A program made the translations under genes and the position numbers. Below the pieces are notes generated by a model that saw only the letters and a list, made by a program, of their open reading frames with translations, was not told where the DNA came from and searched no databases. Shown in pieces: positions 9,047 to 18,379 of a DNA stretch of 56,901 bases (the stretch's first letter is position 1; every line of letters begins with the position of its first letter). Source of the DNA: an uncultured Prochlorococcus sp. GTDB taxonomy: Bacteria > Cyanobacteriota > Cyanobacteriia > PCC-6307 > Cyanobiaceae. Location: the NCBI GenBank assembly GCA_902624105.1, contig CACNWH010000006.1, positions 1-56,901 of the forward strand. Direction: 5' to 3'.

Positions 9047-9332
9047 TTTTCAATTGCAGGGTTACTGCCCTACCAAGTCTAGGCTTGGAATTTACAGTTC
9101 TTAGCCATTCTCTAACTAAATCTGAATATCCCCCTCTATTGAGAATTTCTATTTTTTCAGCCAATGATTCTCTATATTGAGCTTCCGACATAGGAAAAGA
9201 TTCTTGCTCTAAATATTTCCACATCATTTGAAAATATAAAAAATCTTTCCTTTTAAAAAGTCTAAAATCATATTTCCTACCCCACCTATTATCTAAATAA
9301 TAAATTATTTCATCAATTTCCAATGGTTTCAT
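9015..9332 (-). CDS. DUF3067 family protein
   Basis: A 105-residue soluble protein matching the cyanobacterial and plastid DUF3067 family: GRKYDFRLFKRKDFLYFQMMWKYLEQ early, a middle EYR/AEKIEILNRGG-like helix pair, and a C-terminal RTVNSKPRLGRAVTLQL. No enzymatic motif is visible. The gene lies on the opposite strand between tatC and petC. Its 3' end overlaps tatC by 32 bases and its start faces the petC promoter region, so it is divergent from petCA. Function unknown; context and confinement to oxygenic phototrophs suggest a thylakoid role, which is inference. Confidence 0.75.
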   Translation of the reverse strand: MKPLEIDEIIYYLDNRWGRKYDFRLFKRKDFLYFQMMWKYLEQESFPMSEAQYRESLAEKIEILNRGGYSDLVREWLRTVNSKPRLGRAVTLQLKINEKMKEFLI

Positions 9333-9454
9333 AAATTTCTAAAGATGTTCAAAAGTAAACTTAATTCTCAAAATATTAAAAGTAATACTTATTATGAAGA
9401 AATTTTCTGCAAACTAGAGCATAATAGCTAATAAATAACAGTCCTGAGTATCGA

Positions 9455-9991
9455 ATGACTCAACTAAGTTCCAATGATGTACCTTCAATGGGCAGAAGGC
9501 AATTTATGAATCTTCTAACATTTGGTACTGCCACTGGAGTCGCTCTAGGAGCTTTGTATCCAGTAGCTAATTACTTTATGCCTTTAAGGGCTGGTGGAAG
9601 TGGAGGAGGCACCTCGGCTAAGGACGAATTAGGTAATCCAATAACCAAAACTGGTTGGTTAGCGAGTCATCAGCCTGGAGATAGAAGCTTAGTTCAAGGA
9701 CTTAAAGGTGATCCAACTTATATAATTGTTCAAAATGATGGTGAGATTAGTAATTTTGGTTTAAATGCAATTTGTACACATTTGGGTTGCGTAGTTCCTT
9801 GGGATAGTGGTGCAAATAAATTTATTTGTCCATGTCATGGAAGTCAATATGATACTAATGGAAAGGTTGTTAGAGGTCCAGCTCCTTTATCTCTTGCTTT
9901 AGCGCATGTAGATATCGACGATGAAGCTGTTCTAGTCAAACAATGGAATGAGACAGATTTCAGGACAAATGAGAACCCATGGTGGGCTTAA
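9455..9991 (+). CDS. petC: cytochrome b6f Rieske iron-sulfur protein
   Basis: A 178-residue protein that carries the [2Fe-2S] centre accepting electrons from plastoquinol and passing them to cytochrome f. The cluster ligands are in CTHLGC (C107, H109) and CPCHGS (C125, H128), with C112 and C127 forming the disulfide. GRRQF at residues 13-17 precedes a hydrophobic anchor helix, a Tat-type uncleaved signal. A Gly-rich hinge (GGSGGGT, residues 47-53) links the anchor to the soluble head. It is followed at once by petA and preceded by the divergent DUF3067 gene; tatC, its likely exporter, is nearby. Confidence 0.98.
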   Translation: MTQLSSNDVPSMGRRQFMNLLTFGTATGVALGALYPVANYFMPLRAGGSGGGTSAKDELGNPITKTGWLASHQPGDRSLVQGLKGDPTYIIVQNDGEISNFGLNAICTHLGCVVPWDSGANKFICPCHGSQYDTNGKVVRGPAPLSLALAHVDIDDEAVLVKQWNETDFRTNENPWWA

Positions 9992-9996
9992 AAACA

Positions 9997-10950
9997 ATGA
10001 ATAACCTAAAAAAAACTATCATGAAAAAAACCATTTCTTACCTTTGTTTTCTCTTCCTCTTATTAAATATATTTTTTTATTCAACACCATTAAACGCATA
10101 TCCATTTTGGGCACAACAAAATTATGAGTCACCTAGAGAGGCTACAGGCAAAATTGTATGTGCCAATTGTCATCTTGCTCAAATGCCTACCATTGCAGAA
10201 GTTCCTCAATCAGTAGGAGCTGATAGTGTATTTAAAGCTATAGTTAAAATTCCTTATAAGAATGATTTAAAAGAGATCGGGGCTGATGGGTCTGATGTCC
10301 CATTACAAGTTGGAGCAGTTGTAATGCTTCCAGAAGGATTTAAATTAGCGCCTCAAGAAAGGTGGACAAAAGAAATTAAAGAGGAAACAGAGGGAGTATA
10401 TTTTTCAAACTATAGTGATGAGAAAGAAAATATTATAATAGTGGGCCCTTTACCTGGAGATTCTAATAAAGAAATTATATTTCCTGTTCTCTCACCAAAT
10501 CCATCTATAAATAAAGAATATCACTATGGTAAATATTCAATACATGTTGGAGCAAATAGAGGAAGGGGACAAGTCTACCCAAATGGTGATAAAAGTAATA
10601 ATGCGCTATTTACTTCAAGCTCCACTGGAATAATCAGTAAAATAAATACTAATGATGATGGGACTATTAATATAGATATTAAAGATGAAAATGGAGAAAT
10701 TTCTACTGAAGTTTTACCAATAGGTTCCCAAATCATTGTAAATGAGAATGATGAAATCAAATCAGGCGAAGCACTTACTTCAGATCCAAATGTTGGAGGT
10801 TTTGGACAATTAGACAAAGAAGTTGTACTACAAAGTCCTATTAGAATAATTGGTCTAATAGCTTTCTTTATCGGTGTGGGTTTAACACAAATATTATTAG
10901 TTCTTAAAAAGAAACAGGTTGAAAAGGTACAAGCTGCTGAGGGAATCTAA
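9997..10950 (+). CDS. petA: cytochrome f
   Basis: This 317-residue precursor gives the c-type haem subunit of cytochrome b6f. Residues 1-34 form a signal peptide with a long hydrophobic core. The mature protein starts YPFWAQQNY, where the N-terminal Tyr amine is the sixth haem ligand. The haem site CANCH is at residues 55-59. A single C-terminal anchor follows ([20 protein letters not shown]) with a short basic stromal tail. The ATG at 9997 is preferred; an ATG at 9979 would overlap petC by 13 bases, and an ATG at 10021 is a shorter alternative. It forms the petCA operon with petC. Confidence 0.97.
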   Translation: MNNLKKTIMKKTISYLCFLFLLLNIFFYSTPLNAYPFWAQQNYESPREATGKIVCANCHLAQMPTIAEVPQSVGADSVFKAIVKIPYKNDLKEIGADGSDVPLQVGAVVMLPEGFKLAPQERWTKEIKEETEGVYFSNYSDEKENIIIVGPLPGDSNKEIIFPVLSPNPSINKEYHYGKYSIHVGANRGRGQVYPNGDKSNNALFTSSSTGIISKINTNDDGTINIDIKDENGEISTEVLPIGSQIIVNENDEIKSGEALTSDPNVGGFGQLDKEVVLQSPIRIIGLIAFFIGVGLTQILLVLKKKQVEKVQAAEGI

Positions 10951-10965
10951 CTTAAACAGTAAATA

Positions 10966-11844
10966 ATGTATTTTCATCCTGCGTTATTAAAATCTCCAGG
11001 ATCGGAAATATTAAATTTAGGATTTTTTAGTGTCAAATGGTATGGATTATTAATTGCAATATCAGTTCTAATAGGCCTTAATTTATCAAAAAAACTTGCA
11101 AGATCTAGAGGGATTGACCCACAATTTATTAGTGAGATTTTACCTTCTCTAGTATTAAGTTCAATAATTGGAGCTAGGATTTATTATGTTATTTTTGAGT
11201 TTCGACAATTTAGTGGAGATAATTTCTTTACTCCTGTAAAAATATTCAATGCTTATTTAAATATCCCTTCATTTTTAGCAATTTGGGAGGGAGGGATAGC
11301 TATACATGGTGCTTTATTGGGAGGATTTTTATCAATTTATTTATTTTGTAAGTCAAAAAAAATTCCTTTAAAATTATTTCTTGATTTATTAATGCCTTCA
11401 GTTATTCTTGGTCAATCAATTGGAAGATGGGGTAATTTTTTTAATAATGAAGCTTTTGGTATCCCAACCAATTTACCTTGGAAAGTATTTATCCCTTTAA
11501 GTAATAGACCTATTATTTTTGCAAACTCTCAATTTTTTCACCCAACATTTTTATATGAATCATTATGGAATTTAATAATATTTATACTATTAATTTATGT
11601 ATTTAATCAACAAAGTAAAAACAATTCTACTACCCCTGGATTAATAACTTGTCTCTATTTAATAACTTATAGTTTTGGGAGATTCTGGATTGAGGATTTG
11701 CGTATTGACTCATTGTGTCTAGGTGGTTATCCGCCATATTGTGAAGGAGGTTTGAGAATAGCACAATTTATAAGTATATTTTTATTTTCTTCTGGATTAA
11801 TATGGTTATATTTTTTAAAATTTAAACTTAATAAAAATAATTAA
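10966..11844 (+). CDS. lgt: prolipoprotein diacylglyceryl transferase
   Basis: A 292-residue membrane enzyme with about seven transmembrane segments. It attaches diacylglycerol to the lipobox cysteine of prolipoproteins. The Lgt signature [17 protein letters not shown] is clear in the middle of the protein, with the HGALLGG segment (an essential His) before it and [13 protein letters not shown] near the C terminus. It follows petA by 15 bases and precedes cobM by 3 bases, so the genes are likely co-transcribed. Two lipoprotein substrates are encoded elsewhere in this window (29638-30624 and 32479-32937). Confidence 0.96.
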   Translation: MYFHPALLKSPGSEILNLGFFSVKWYGLLIAISVLIGLNLSKKLARSRGIDPQFISEILPSLVLSSIIGARIYYVIFEFRQFSGDNFFTPVKIFNAYLNIPSFLAIWEGGIAIHGALLGGFLSIYLFCKSKKIPLKLFLDLLMPSVILGQSIGRWGNFFNNEAFGIPTNLPWKVFIPLSNRPIIFANSQFFHPTFLYESLWNLIIFILLIYVFNQQSKNNSTTPGLITCLYLITYSFGRFWIEDLRIDSLCLGGYPPYCEGGLRIAQFISIFLFSSGLIWLYFLKFKLNKNN

Positions 11845-11847
11845 ATT

Positions 11848-12603
11848 ATGGAACGAAAAATATCATTTATTGGCGTTGGTCCTGGAGATCCAGACTTACT
11901 CACTATAAAAGCTTCGAAAGAGATAAAGTCTGCGGAAGTCATTTTATGGACCGATTCATTAATTCCTAAAAAGATTATACGTTTATCTAACAAGAATTCT
12001 GAAAAGATTAAGACAAGCGGTATGAATTTAAAACAGATAATGAAACTAATGATAGATAAATATCGAGAAGGGAAAAAAGTTATTAGATTACATGATGGGG
12101 ATCCTTGTTTATTTGGAGCTATTAATGAACAGATAATAATACTGAAGAAAGAAAATATTAAAGTTGAAGTAATTCCTGGGATAAGTGCTTTTCAAATAAC
12201 AGCTGCCTACCATCAAGCCGAACTTACTGTCCCAGAGGTAACTCAAACAATTATTTTATCAAGATATAAAGGGCGAACTGGTATGCCAGAAAAAGAGTCA
12301 CTTAAGAACTTAGCTAAATTAAAATCATCATTATGCCTTTATCTAAGTGCCAGACATGTTGGTATAACTCAAAAAACTTTGTTGGAGTTTTATGATCCTT
12401 CTACTAAGGTTATAGTTGGTCATAGAGTATCTTGGGATGATGGTTGGACAGAAATAATAAATTTAAAAGATATGGAAATATTCTCAAAGGAAAAAAAACT
12501 TATTCGCACAACAATTTATATAATTAGTCCCGCATTAGATCAGTTAAATAAAACTTCTAATTTATATAATCCCAATTATCAGCATCTTTTTAGAAGAATT
12601 TAA
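11848..12603 (+). CDS. cobM: precorrin-4 C11-methyltransferase
   Basis: A 251-residue SAM-dependent tetrapyrrole methylase of corrin-ring synthesis. The family fingerprints are the N-terminal ISFIGVGPGDPDLLTIK, then VIRLHDGDPCLFGAINEQ, and the PGISAFQ turn. The CobM/CbiF subtype is indicated by the SLCLYLSARH and VIVGHRVSWDDG stretches. It adds the methyl group at C11 on the way to pseudocobalamin, the cobamide Prochlorococcus is reported to make. It begins 3 bases after lgt. An unexpected partner is the CobT-like gene at 30634-31779, far away in the same window. Confidence 0.92.
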   Translation: MERKISFIGVGPGDPDLLTIKASKEIKSAEVILWTDSLIPKKIIRLSNKNSEKIKTSGMNLKQIMKLMIDKYREGKKVIRLHDGDPCLFGAINEQIIILKKENIKVEVIPGISAFQITAAYHQAELTVPEVTQTIILSRYKGRTGMPEKESLKNLAKLKSSLCLYLSARHVGITQKTLLEFYDPSTKVIVGHRVSWDDGWTEIINLKDMEIFSKEKKLIRTTIYIISPALDQLNKTSNLYNPNYQHLFRRI

Positions 12604-12654
12604 TACGTTTGATGATTAAATAGTTTGCTAAGTTGATAGTTAAAAATTAACTAC

Positions 12655-12660
12655 TATAAT
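12655..12660 (+). promoter_or_regulatory. -10 element for the RodZ-like gene
   Basis: A TATAAT lies 48 bases before the preferred ATG at 12708. Just before it is a small inverted repeat, TAGTTAA-AAA-TTAACTA, at about 12636-12652, which could be a weak hairpin or an operator. Read by eye only. Confidence 0.35.
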
Positions 12661-12707
12661 TGAGTTAATATTATTTGAAAACAATAAACATTCTTACTTA
12701 TAAAGAT

Positions 12708-13139
12708 ATGTCTCTCAAAAAGATAGGTAATATTATAAAAGAAGCTAGAGAAAGTAAAAATCAATCAGTTAACGAATTAGCCTCAAATTTAAAAATTAGT
12801 GCACAACAACTGAAAGCGATTGAAGATGGAAGAGATGATTTATTACCAGAAAAAGTTTTCGTAAAGGCCATGATAAAGAAAATCTCAGAGAAACTTAAAC
12901 TCGATATAAATGACCTGATGAACGATTTCAATCATCAAAAAGAAAAAATTAAAATTGAAGAAATTGTTGAAGATGTACCAAAAAAGGTAAAAATAAAGAA
13001 TTCATTCTCTTTTATTTTTGTTTTTAATATTTTTATTTCTGGTTTAATAGGTTTAATAGCATCTTCGTATATTTATAGTTTCTTTTCGAATACGAATAGT
13101 GAATCTGATACAAAAAATCTTATTAAAGATATTAAATAA
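12708..13139 (+). CDS. RodZ-like helix-turn-helix membrane protein, short form
   Basis: A 143-residue protein. Residues 1-70 form an HTH_25/RodZ-type domain (IKEARESKNQSVNELASNL, AIEDGRDDLLPEKVFVKAMI), where the second half recalls the MreB-contacting face of RodZ. A Lys/Glu-rich linker leads to one transmembrane helix (about residues 98-122), then a tail of ~20 residues. Full-length RodZ has a periplasmic domain after the helix; it is missing here. It may anchor MreB or peptidoglycan enzymes or be a small regulator. The ATG at 12708 is preferred over the TTG at 12675. The 3' end overlaps ppx by 8 bases on the opposite strand. Confidence 0.75.
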   Translation: MSLKKIGNIIKEARESKNQSVNELASNLKISAQQLKAIEDGRDDLLPEKVFVKAMIKKISEKLKLDINDLMNDFNHQKEKIKIEEIVEDVPKKVKIKNSFSFIFVFNIFISGLIGLIASSYIYSFFSNTNSESDTKNLIKDIK

Positions 13140-14721
13140 CTTTTAATTCTAAACCTTTGCTTTCTTTTAAAATTTGACTGCAAGACCTCAAACTCCACTT
13201 CTCCAAAAGAGGCTGATTTTTTGAATTAGCCGTTATTAACTTAAATATGATTTGATTATCATTAAATTTAATATTTACTTTTAATATCTCAAAGTTTGGT
13301 CTTTTATCTAGAGACGAAGCCAATCTTAAGATTAGAGCCATATCTAAAGCAATTTCTCTATCTTCTTTAGAAATTAGAATTTGCCAAGATTCATGTCTCT
13401 TCTTTGGAAGTGTTTTTCTGTGGTACCTGGCTATCGCTGCAATTATATTTTTTTCAGATAAAGAATAACCTAATAATTCACAATTTCTAATCAAATACCA
13501 AGAATGTTTATGGTAAGCAGTTAAATTAATTTGTTTACCAGTATTACAAAGAAAACATGCTGCCCATAAAAGATTTCGTCCTTTATTTTTTAAGTCATTA
13601 TGCAAAACATGTCTTGTTTGGTCATGAATTTGTAGAGCAAACGATGCAACTCTTTCAGCTCTTTCTTTATCTACCGAAAATTTATCCGCCTGATGCATTA
13701 CTGTAGTTTTACGAATATTACTTTGCAAACTAAATTTGCTAGTTAACATTCCTTCCCTAATCATCCAATCAATAACTAGGCCTTCTCTTAAGGCTCTCTC
13801 ACTTATTGTTAATTCAGAAACATTTAACATCTCCATTGATGTATTTAAAATCAAACCTCCTGGAATGATAATTTCAGATCTTCTCTCACTTAAAGAAGGG
13901 ATTTTACGAAGATCTGCAGGCGTCAATTTAATTAACTTTAAAAGCAAATCCTCCAAGTTAGACTTTTCAAATTTATAACCATGCATTTTTTGTTTTGGTT
14001 CACCCAAATCAGATGAGATTAAATTACCCAAAGCTATTGCAGTTCCACTTGTTGCTATCATCAAAGTTGACTCATTTTTCGCTAACCTACTTTTGATTTT
14101 GCCAATTGATGGTTCTAGTGAACCTTGTATAAACGTTTTTATAAAATCAAGTCTAGAGTTAGTTAATGGCTCATCTCGAAAAAAATCATTTTTAAGTCTG
14201 ACCGCACCAATTCTTGCGCTTGTTAAGGCACGCGTATCTTCACTATTAGCAAGTATTAATTCTGTCGATCCTCCACCAATATCTAAAATAATGTGAGATT
14301 TGTTTTCCAAAGACATTCCAGATAAAACACCAAGATATATAAGACGAGCTTCTTCGGCACCACTTATCAACTCAATTTCAATTCCTATATTTTCCATAAC
14401 TCTTTTAATAAAGTCTCTTCCATTTGGAGACTCTCTTACGGCACTTGTTGCTGCAGCTAAAATTTTTGAGACTCCATAACTAACACAATATTCCCTAAAT
14501 CTTTTTAAGGTCTCAATTACCCTCTCTATTGCCTCCTCTGTCAAATTCCCATCATCATCTCTTTCTCCAAGTCTAGTCGTTGATTTTTCAGTAAATTTAA
14601 TACTGAAAGATTTTAAATCTGGATTAATTTGAGCTACCAAAAGATGTGTTGAATTTGTTCCTATATCGATTGAGGCTACACAGAGATTTTTATCATTGAT
14701 ATTAATTGAATTATTTGGCAT
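13132..14721 (-). CDS. ppx: exopolyphosphatase, Ppx/GppA family
   Basis: A 529-residue protein of the ASKHA superfamily. N-terminal half: ASIDIGTNSTHLL (phosphate-1), AATSAVRESPNG, SGAEEARLIYLGV and DIGGGSTEL (phosphate-2), all typical of Ppx/GppA. The C-terminal third has an HD-like helical domain (AACFLCNTGKQINLTAYHKHSWYLI). The enzyme hydrolyses polyphosphate from its ends, or pppGpp in GppA members; the two cannot be separated here. The ATG at 14721 (MPNNS) is preferred; a GTG at 14760 would add 13 residues. It is transcribed away from ubiA, with a gap of about 120 bases. Confidence 0.92.
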   Translation of the reverse strand: MPNNSININDKNLCVASIDIGTNSTHLLVAQINPDLKSFSIKFTEKSTTRLGERDDDGNLTEEAIERVIETLKRFREYCVSYGVSKILAAATSAVRESPNGRDFIKRVMENIGIEIELISGAEEARLIYLGVLSGMSLENKSHIILDIGGGSTELILANSEDTRALTSARIGAVRLKNDFFRDEPLTNSRLDFIKTFIQGSLEPSIGKIKSRLAKNESTLMIATSGTAIALGNLISSDLGEPKQKMHGYKFEKSNLEDLLLKLIKLTPADLRKIPSLSERRSEIIIPGGLILNTSMEMLNVSELTISERALREGLVIDWMIREGMLTSKFSLQSNIRKTTVMHQADKFSVDKERAERVASFALQIHDQTRHVLHNDLKNKGRNLLWAACFLCNTGKQINLTAYHKHSWYLIRNCELLGYSLSEKNIIAAIARYHRKTLPKKRHESWQILISKEDREIALDMALILRLASSLDKRPNFEILKVNIKFNDNQIIFKLITANSKNQPLLEKWSLRSCSQILKESKGLELKVI

Positions 14722-14843
14722 TATCTTATAATTTTTAATCCCTAAAGATAATAAACACAATAAATAATATACTTAAGGTTGTTTATTTATTTTTTAATTA
14801 ACCTTACATAGGCAAATTATTTAAACTTATGAAATAAAAGTAC

Positions 14844-15728
14844 GTGTTTTTTCAAAATCTTAAAACATATTTACAGCCAATTTTTTCAATATTACGCTGG
14901 AATAAACCAACTGGTAGATTAATCTTACTTATTCCAGCAGGCTGGAGTCTATGGTTAGCTCCAGATAATAGTCCCGATTTTTATTTAATTATAAAAATTT
15001 TATTTGGAGGATTATTTGTAAGTGGTTTTGGTTGCGTTGCCAATGATATTTGGGATAAAGATATTGATAAAAAAGTTTTGAGGACAAAAGATAGACCTCT
15101 AGCTGCTAATAAACTAAAAATAAAAGATGCTTATCTTATTCTTTTTTTATTTTTATTAGGAAGTTTTTTGATAACCCTTTCTTTACCAGAGAATGGAAGA
15201 CTTCTTTCAATCATTTTATCTTTAATTGCATTACCATTTATCTTTATTTATCCATCTGCGAAAAGATGGTTTAAATTTCCACAGATAATTTTATCCATTT
15301 GTTGGGGGTTTTCGGTTTTGATACCATGGGCAGCACATGAAGGAAATTTAAATAATCCTGTATTATTTTTTTGTTGGCTAGGAACAGTTTTCTGGACATT
15401 TGGTTTTGATACCGTATATGCCTTAGCAGACAAAGAATATGATCAAAAAATCGGTGTCAATAGTTCTGCTATTAATTTAGGATCGCATGCCAAAACAACA
15501 ATTCAAATTTGTTACTTAACAGCTTCAATCTCTTTAGCTATTTGTTCAATTTTAAGTAAATTAGGTATAGTTTTTTGGCCAATTTGGATCATTACTTCAA
15601 TCCTTATGCAAAAAGATGTAAAGAAAATATTTAAAAGCGAAGATTTATCACTAACTAAGATCAGCAGACATTTTAAGAATCAAGTTATTTATGGGACTCT
15701 TATCTTAATCGGAATAATAATTGGATAA
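14844..15728 (+). CDS. ubiA: 4-hydroxybenzoate polyprenyltransferase, UbiA family
   Basis: A 294-residue membrane prenyltransferase with about eight or nine helices. The first Asp-rich motif is NDIWDKDID (near residue 68) and the second is ALADKEYDQKIG (near residue 194), the two Mg2+-diphosphate sites. RWNKPTGRLILLIPAGWSL is typical of the UbiA/COQ2 branch. In cyanobacteria this enzyme prenylates 4-hydroxybenzoate in plastoquinone synthesis. The start is a GTG at 14844, with no better ATG before the conserved region. The LD-carboxypeptidase gene follows after 12 bases. Confidence 0.92.
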   Translation: MFFQNLKTYLQPIFSILRWNKPTGRLILLIPAGWSLWLAPDNSPDFYLIIKILFGGLFVSGFGCVANDIWDKDIDKKVLRTKDRPLAANKLKIKDAYLILFLFLLGSFLITLSLPENGRLLSIILSLIALPFIFIYPSAKRWFKFPQIILSICWGFSVLIPWAAHEGNLNNPVLFFCWLGTVFWTFGFDTVYALADKEYDQKIGVNSSAINLGSHAKTTIQICYLTASISLAICSILSKLGIVFWPIWIITSILMQKDVKKIFKSEDLSLTKISRHFKNQVIYGTLILIGIIIG

Positions 15729-15740
15729 AGTTTAAGTTAA

Positions 15741-16598
15741 ATGAATTATCAATTAAAGGAAGGAAATATTGTAAAAGTCATAGCTCCAAGTTCATATATA
15801 GAGGATGAAAAAGAATTCTTTAATGGAATCGAAATCATTAAAAATTGGGGTCTCAATGTTAAGTTTAATAATTTAACTGATAGAAAATATGGATACTTTG
15901 CGGGCAATGACAATATAAGATTTGCCGAAATTGATAAAGCACAAGATAGTGAACTTATTATTTGTGCAAAAGGGGGATGGGGGGCGTCTAGGATATTAGA
16001 AAAAGCCCCAAAATGGAAAAACAAATGGTTATTAGGTTTCTCTGATAATTGTTCATTATTGCTATCAAAATATTCAAAGGGTTCATTTGGATCAATTCAT
16101 GGCCCTACTATTTCAACTTTATCAAAAGAACCTAATTGGAGCGTTAATAGATTAAGGAATTTTCTTTTTGAAGGTTATTTAGATGATATTAGTGGTTCCC
16201 CTTTAAAAAAAGGAATAGCTAGAGGAGAAATTTTAATTTCTAATTTGACAATTTTTTGTTTTTTAATTGGTACAAATGAAATGCCTAATTGTGATGGGAA
16301 AATTATTATATTTGAGGATGTTAATGAGGAAATTTATAAAATAGACCGAATGTTTACATATATAAGAATGTCAAACGTACTAAAAAATATTGTCGGGATA
16401 GGTTTTGGTAATTTCTTTGTTCATAGAGAAACAGAAAAAATTGAATTACTAGAGAAACTAATTTTTGATAGATTTGCAGAATTTAAGATACCAATAATTT
16501 CTAATCTTCCAGTAGGACACTTAAAAGGTAACGCTTGCCTCCCTTATGGCTATAGAGGGATATTAAATGGAAATATTGGTAAATTATCCATTAATTAA
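15741..16598 (+). CDS. LD-carboxypeptidase, peptidase family S66
   Basis: A 285-residue protein resembling LdcA/MccF. The N terminus reads VKVIAPSSYI; the middle has CAKGGWGASRILEK and LLGFSDNCSLLL, where the Ser of GFSDN is at the nucleophile position of S66 peptidases. The catalytic dyad partners are probably the Glu in IFEDVNEE and the His in PVGHLKGN near the C terminus. LdcA enzymes remove the terminal D-alanine from the cytoplasmic tetrapeptide during peptidoglycan recycling. It follows ubiA by 12 bases and converges with ispD, 7 bases away. Confidence 0.9.
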   Translation: MNYQLKEGNIVKVIAPSSYIEDEKEFFNGIEIIKNWGLNVKFNNLTDRKYGYFAGNDNIRFAEIDKAQDSELIICAKGGWGASRILEKAPKWKNKWLLGFSDNCSLLLSKYSKGSFGSIHGPTISTLSKEPNWSVNRLRNFLFEGYLDDISGSPLKKGIARGEILISNLTIFCFLIGTNEMPNCDGKIIIFEDVNEEIYKIDRMFTYIRMSNVLKNIVGIGFGNFFVHRETEKIELLEKLIFDRFAEFKIPIISNLPVGHLKGNACLPYGYRGILNGNIGKLSIN

Positions 16599-16605
16599 TT
16601 TATAC

Positions 16606-17286
16606 CTAACTATTACCTAAAAATAAACTTGCAATTTTTAAATCAATTGGACTTGTGATTTTAATATTAGTCGAATTACCTTCAATAATTTTTACTGGCC
16701 ATTTCAAACGTTCAAATAATGAAGCATCATCTGTGACATTCCAACTATTATCTTTAGCTATTTGATGAGCTTTTTTTAACTGAGATACTAAAAATCCCTG
16801 AGGTGTCTGAGCTGCCCATAAAAAGTTCCGATTTGGAGTCTCCTTAATAATTCGATTCTCATTAACGACTTTTATTGTATCTGTAACTTTCACAGCTAAT
16901 ATAACTGCATCATTTTCTTCTAGTTCAGTAAAACATTTATCTATTAATTTAGATTTAATTAAACATCTTGCACCATCATGAATTAAAACTTTCACTGCAT
17001 TACTAGGTAGATTATTTACACCATTTCTTACTGATTCTTGCCTTGTATTCCCTCCATTAATCCAATTTATTTTGCCTGCGAATTCTTTAATTGAATTAAT
17101 AATCTCAGATCTATCGTGTGGTTGCCCAATAATACCAACCCAACTTACTTTTTCAGATAAAAATACAGCTTTAAGGGTCCAATATAAAATTGACTCACCA
17201 TTTAGGTTGAGAAGTAATTTATTTTTTCCAGCCTTCATTCTACTACCACTACCTGCTGCTGGAATTAGTAAATGCAAAATAATCAA
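16606..17286 (-). CDS. ispD: 2-C-methyl-D-erythritol 4-phosphate cytidylyltransferase
   Basis: A 226-residue nucleotidyltransferase of the MEP isoprenoid pathway, which feeds chlorophyll phytyl tails, carotenoids and quinones. The N-terminal LIPAAGSGSRMKAGKNKLLL is the CTP-binding motif with its Arg and Lys. Later come LIHDGARCLI, VKVTDTIKV and WAAQTPQGF, then NVTDDASLFE. The start codon is TTG, at 17286 or at 17277; no ATG precedes the core motif. It is divergent from fabG. Confidence 0.95.
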   Translation of the reverse strand: MIILHLLIPAAGSGSRMKAGKNKLLLNLNGESILYWTLKAVFLSEKVSWVGIIGQPHDRSEIINSIKEFAGKINWINGGNTRQESVRNGVNNLPSNAVKVLIHDGARCLIKSKLIDKCFTELEENDAVILAVKVTDTIKVVNENRIIKETPNRNFLWAAQTPQGFLVSQLKKAHQIAKDNSWNVTDDASLFERLKWPVKIIEGNSTNIKITSPIDLKIASLFLGNS

Positions 17287-17371
17287 GCCTCTCTACTTTC
17301 TAGATAATTATAAATAAAACATTAATCTTTACACAAATAGTACTACGATCTAAATGGGTAATACATTCAAA

Positions 17372-18121
17372 ATGACTCAAAATAAAATCTTATCAGGTAA
17401 AGTCGCTCTAGTCACAGGAGCGAGCAGAGGCATTGGTAAATCCATTGCGTTGTCTCTGGGGGCACTAGGTGCAGAAGTTGTTGTGAATTATTCCGCTTCA
17501 GACACTTCAGCGGAAGAAGTTGCCAAATCAATTAATAAAAGTGGGGGTAGCTCTTATAAATTAAAATTTGATGTATCTGATGAAGAGTCTGTTAATAATG
17601 GGATAAATCAAATAATTAAAAATAGTGGAAAGATTGATATTCTTATAAATAATGCTGGCATTACAAGAGATGGACTTTTGATGCGTATGAAAGAATCTCA
17701 ATGGGATGAAGTATTAAATACAAACTTAAAAGGTGTTTTTTTATGCACAAAAAATGTATCTAGATTTATGTTAAAACAACGAAGTGGAAAAATAATTAAT
17801 ATCACTTCCATTGTTGGTTTGATAGGAAATCCTGGACAAGCTAATTATGCAGCTTCAAAAGCAGGCGTTATTGGCTTTACAAAAACCTGCGCTAAAGAAT
17901 TTGCCTCTAGAGGAATAAAAGTAAATGCTATAGCCCCAGGTTTTATTGAAACAGAAATGACAGAAAACCTGAAAACTGATGATCTTTTAAAAATGATACC
18001 TTTAGGAAAACTTGGATCAGCGGATCAAATTGCAAGCTTGGTTAATTTTCTAGTTTCAAGCGATGCAAGTGAATATATTACAGGGCAGACAATAAGTATA
18101 GATGGAGGTATGAATATGTAA
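17372..18121 (+). CDS. fabG: 3-oxoacyl-[acyl-carrier-protein] reductase
   Basis: A 249-residue classical short-chain dehydrogenase that reduces 3-oxoacyl-ACP with NADPH in fatty acid elongation. It shows the Rossmann TGASRGIG motif (about residues 15-22), NNAG, the catalytic Ser in NITSIVG and the YAASK catalytic Tyr-Lys pair, and a C-terminal YITGQTISIDGGMNM typical of FabG. I chose the ATG at 17372; an ATG at 17354 would add six residues. It lies between ispD (divergent) and a small unknown gene (convergent). Confidence 0.95.
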   Translation: MTQNKILSGKVALVTGASRGIGKSIALSLGALGAEVVVNYSASDTSAEEVAKSINKSGGSSYKLKFDVSDEESVNNGINQIIKNSGKIDILINNAGITRDGLLMRMKESQWDEVLNTNLKGVFLCTKNVSRFMLKQRSGKIINITSIVGLIGNPGQANYAASKAGVIGFTKTCAKEFASRGIKVNAIAPGFIETEMTENLKTDDLLKMIPLGKLGSADQIASLVNFLVSSDASEYITGQTISIDGGMNM

Positions 18122-18148
18122 ATATTAAAGGAAGTTAAGAATTAACAA

Positions 18149-18328
18149 TTAATTACTTTCATAAGGTTGGCCTAATTCATCTCTTAATCTTCTGATCTTT
18201 TGTAAAAGCTTTAATCTTCTACTTCTTGCTGTTAATGTTAGAAAAACTCTAAGTGGAAAATATACTAAGGTCATCGCAGCTGCGAGAGTTGCAGTTAATG
18301 TAAAAATAAAATTACTAGTATCTTCCAT
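18149..18328 (-). CDS. small membrane protein of unknown function
   Basis: A 59-residue protein with a hydrophobic N-terminal segment (residues 6-30, FIFTLTATLAAAMTLVYFPLRVFL) followed by an Arg/Lys-rich amphipathic tail (RSRRLKLLQKIRRLRDELGQ) that could lie on the membrane or bind an acidic partner. I do not recognise the family. The ATG at 18328 is preferred; a TTG at 18343 would add five residues. It lies between fabG (convergent) and groL (divergent), so it shares the upstream regulatory region of groL. Confidence 0.65.
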   Translation of the reverse strand: MEDTSNFIFTLTATLAAAMTLVYFPLRVFLTLTARSRRLKLLQKIRRLRDELGQPYESN

Positions 18329-18379
18329 ATTTTTAAGATACAATTTTTTTGACTAAATGTGGATATAAATAAAAAACAA

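Noticed and set aside
9979-9996. ATG at 9979 as petA start
   Set aside because: It would lie inside petC and precede the signal peptide with extra residues; the ATG at 9997 fits better.
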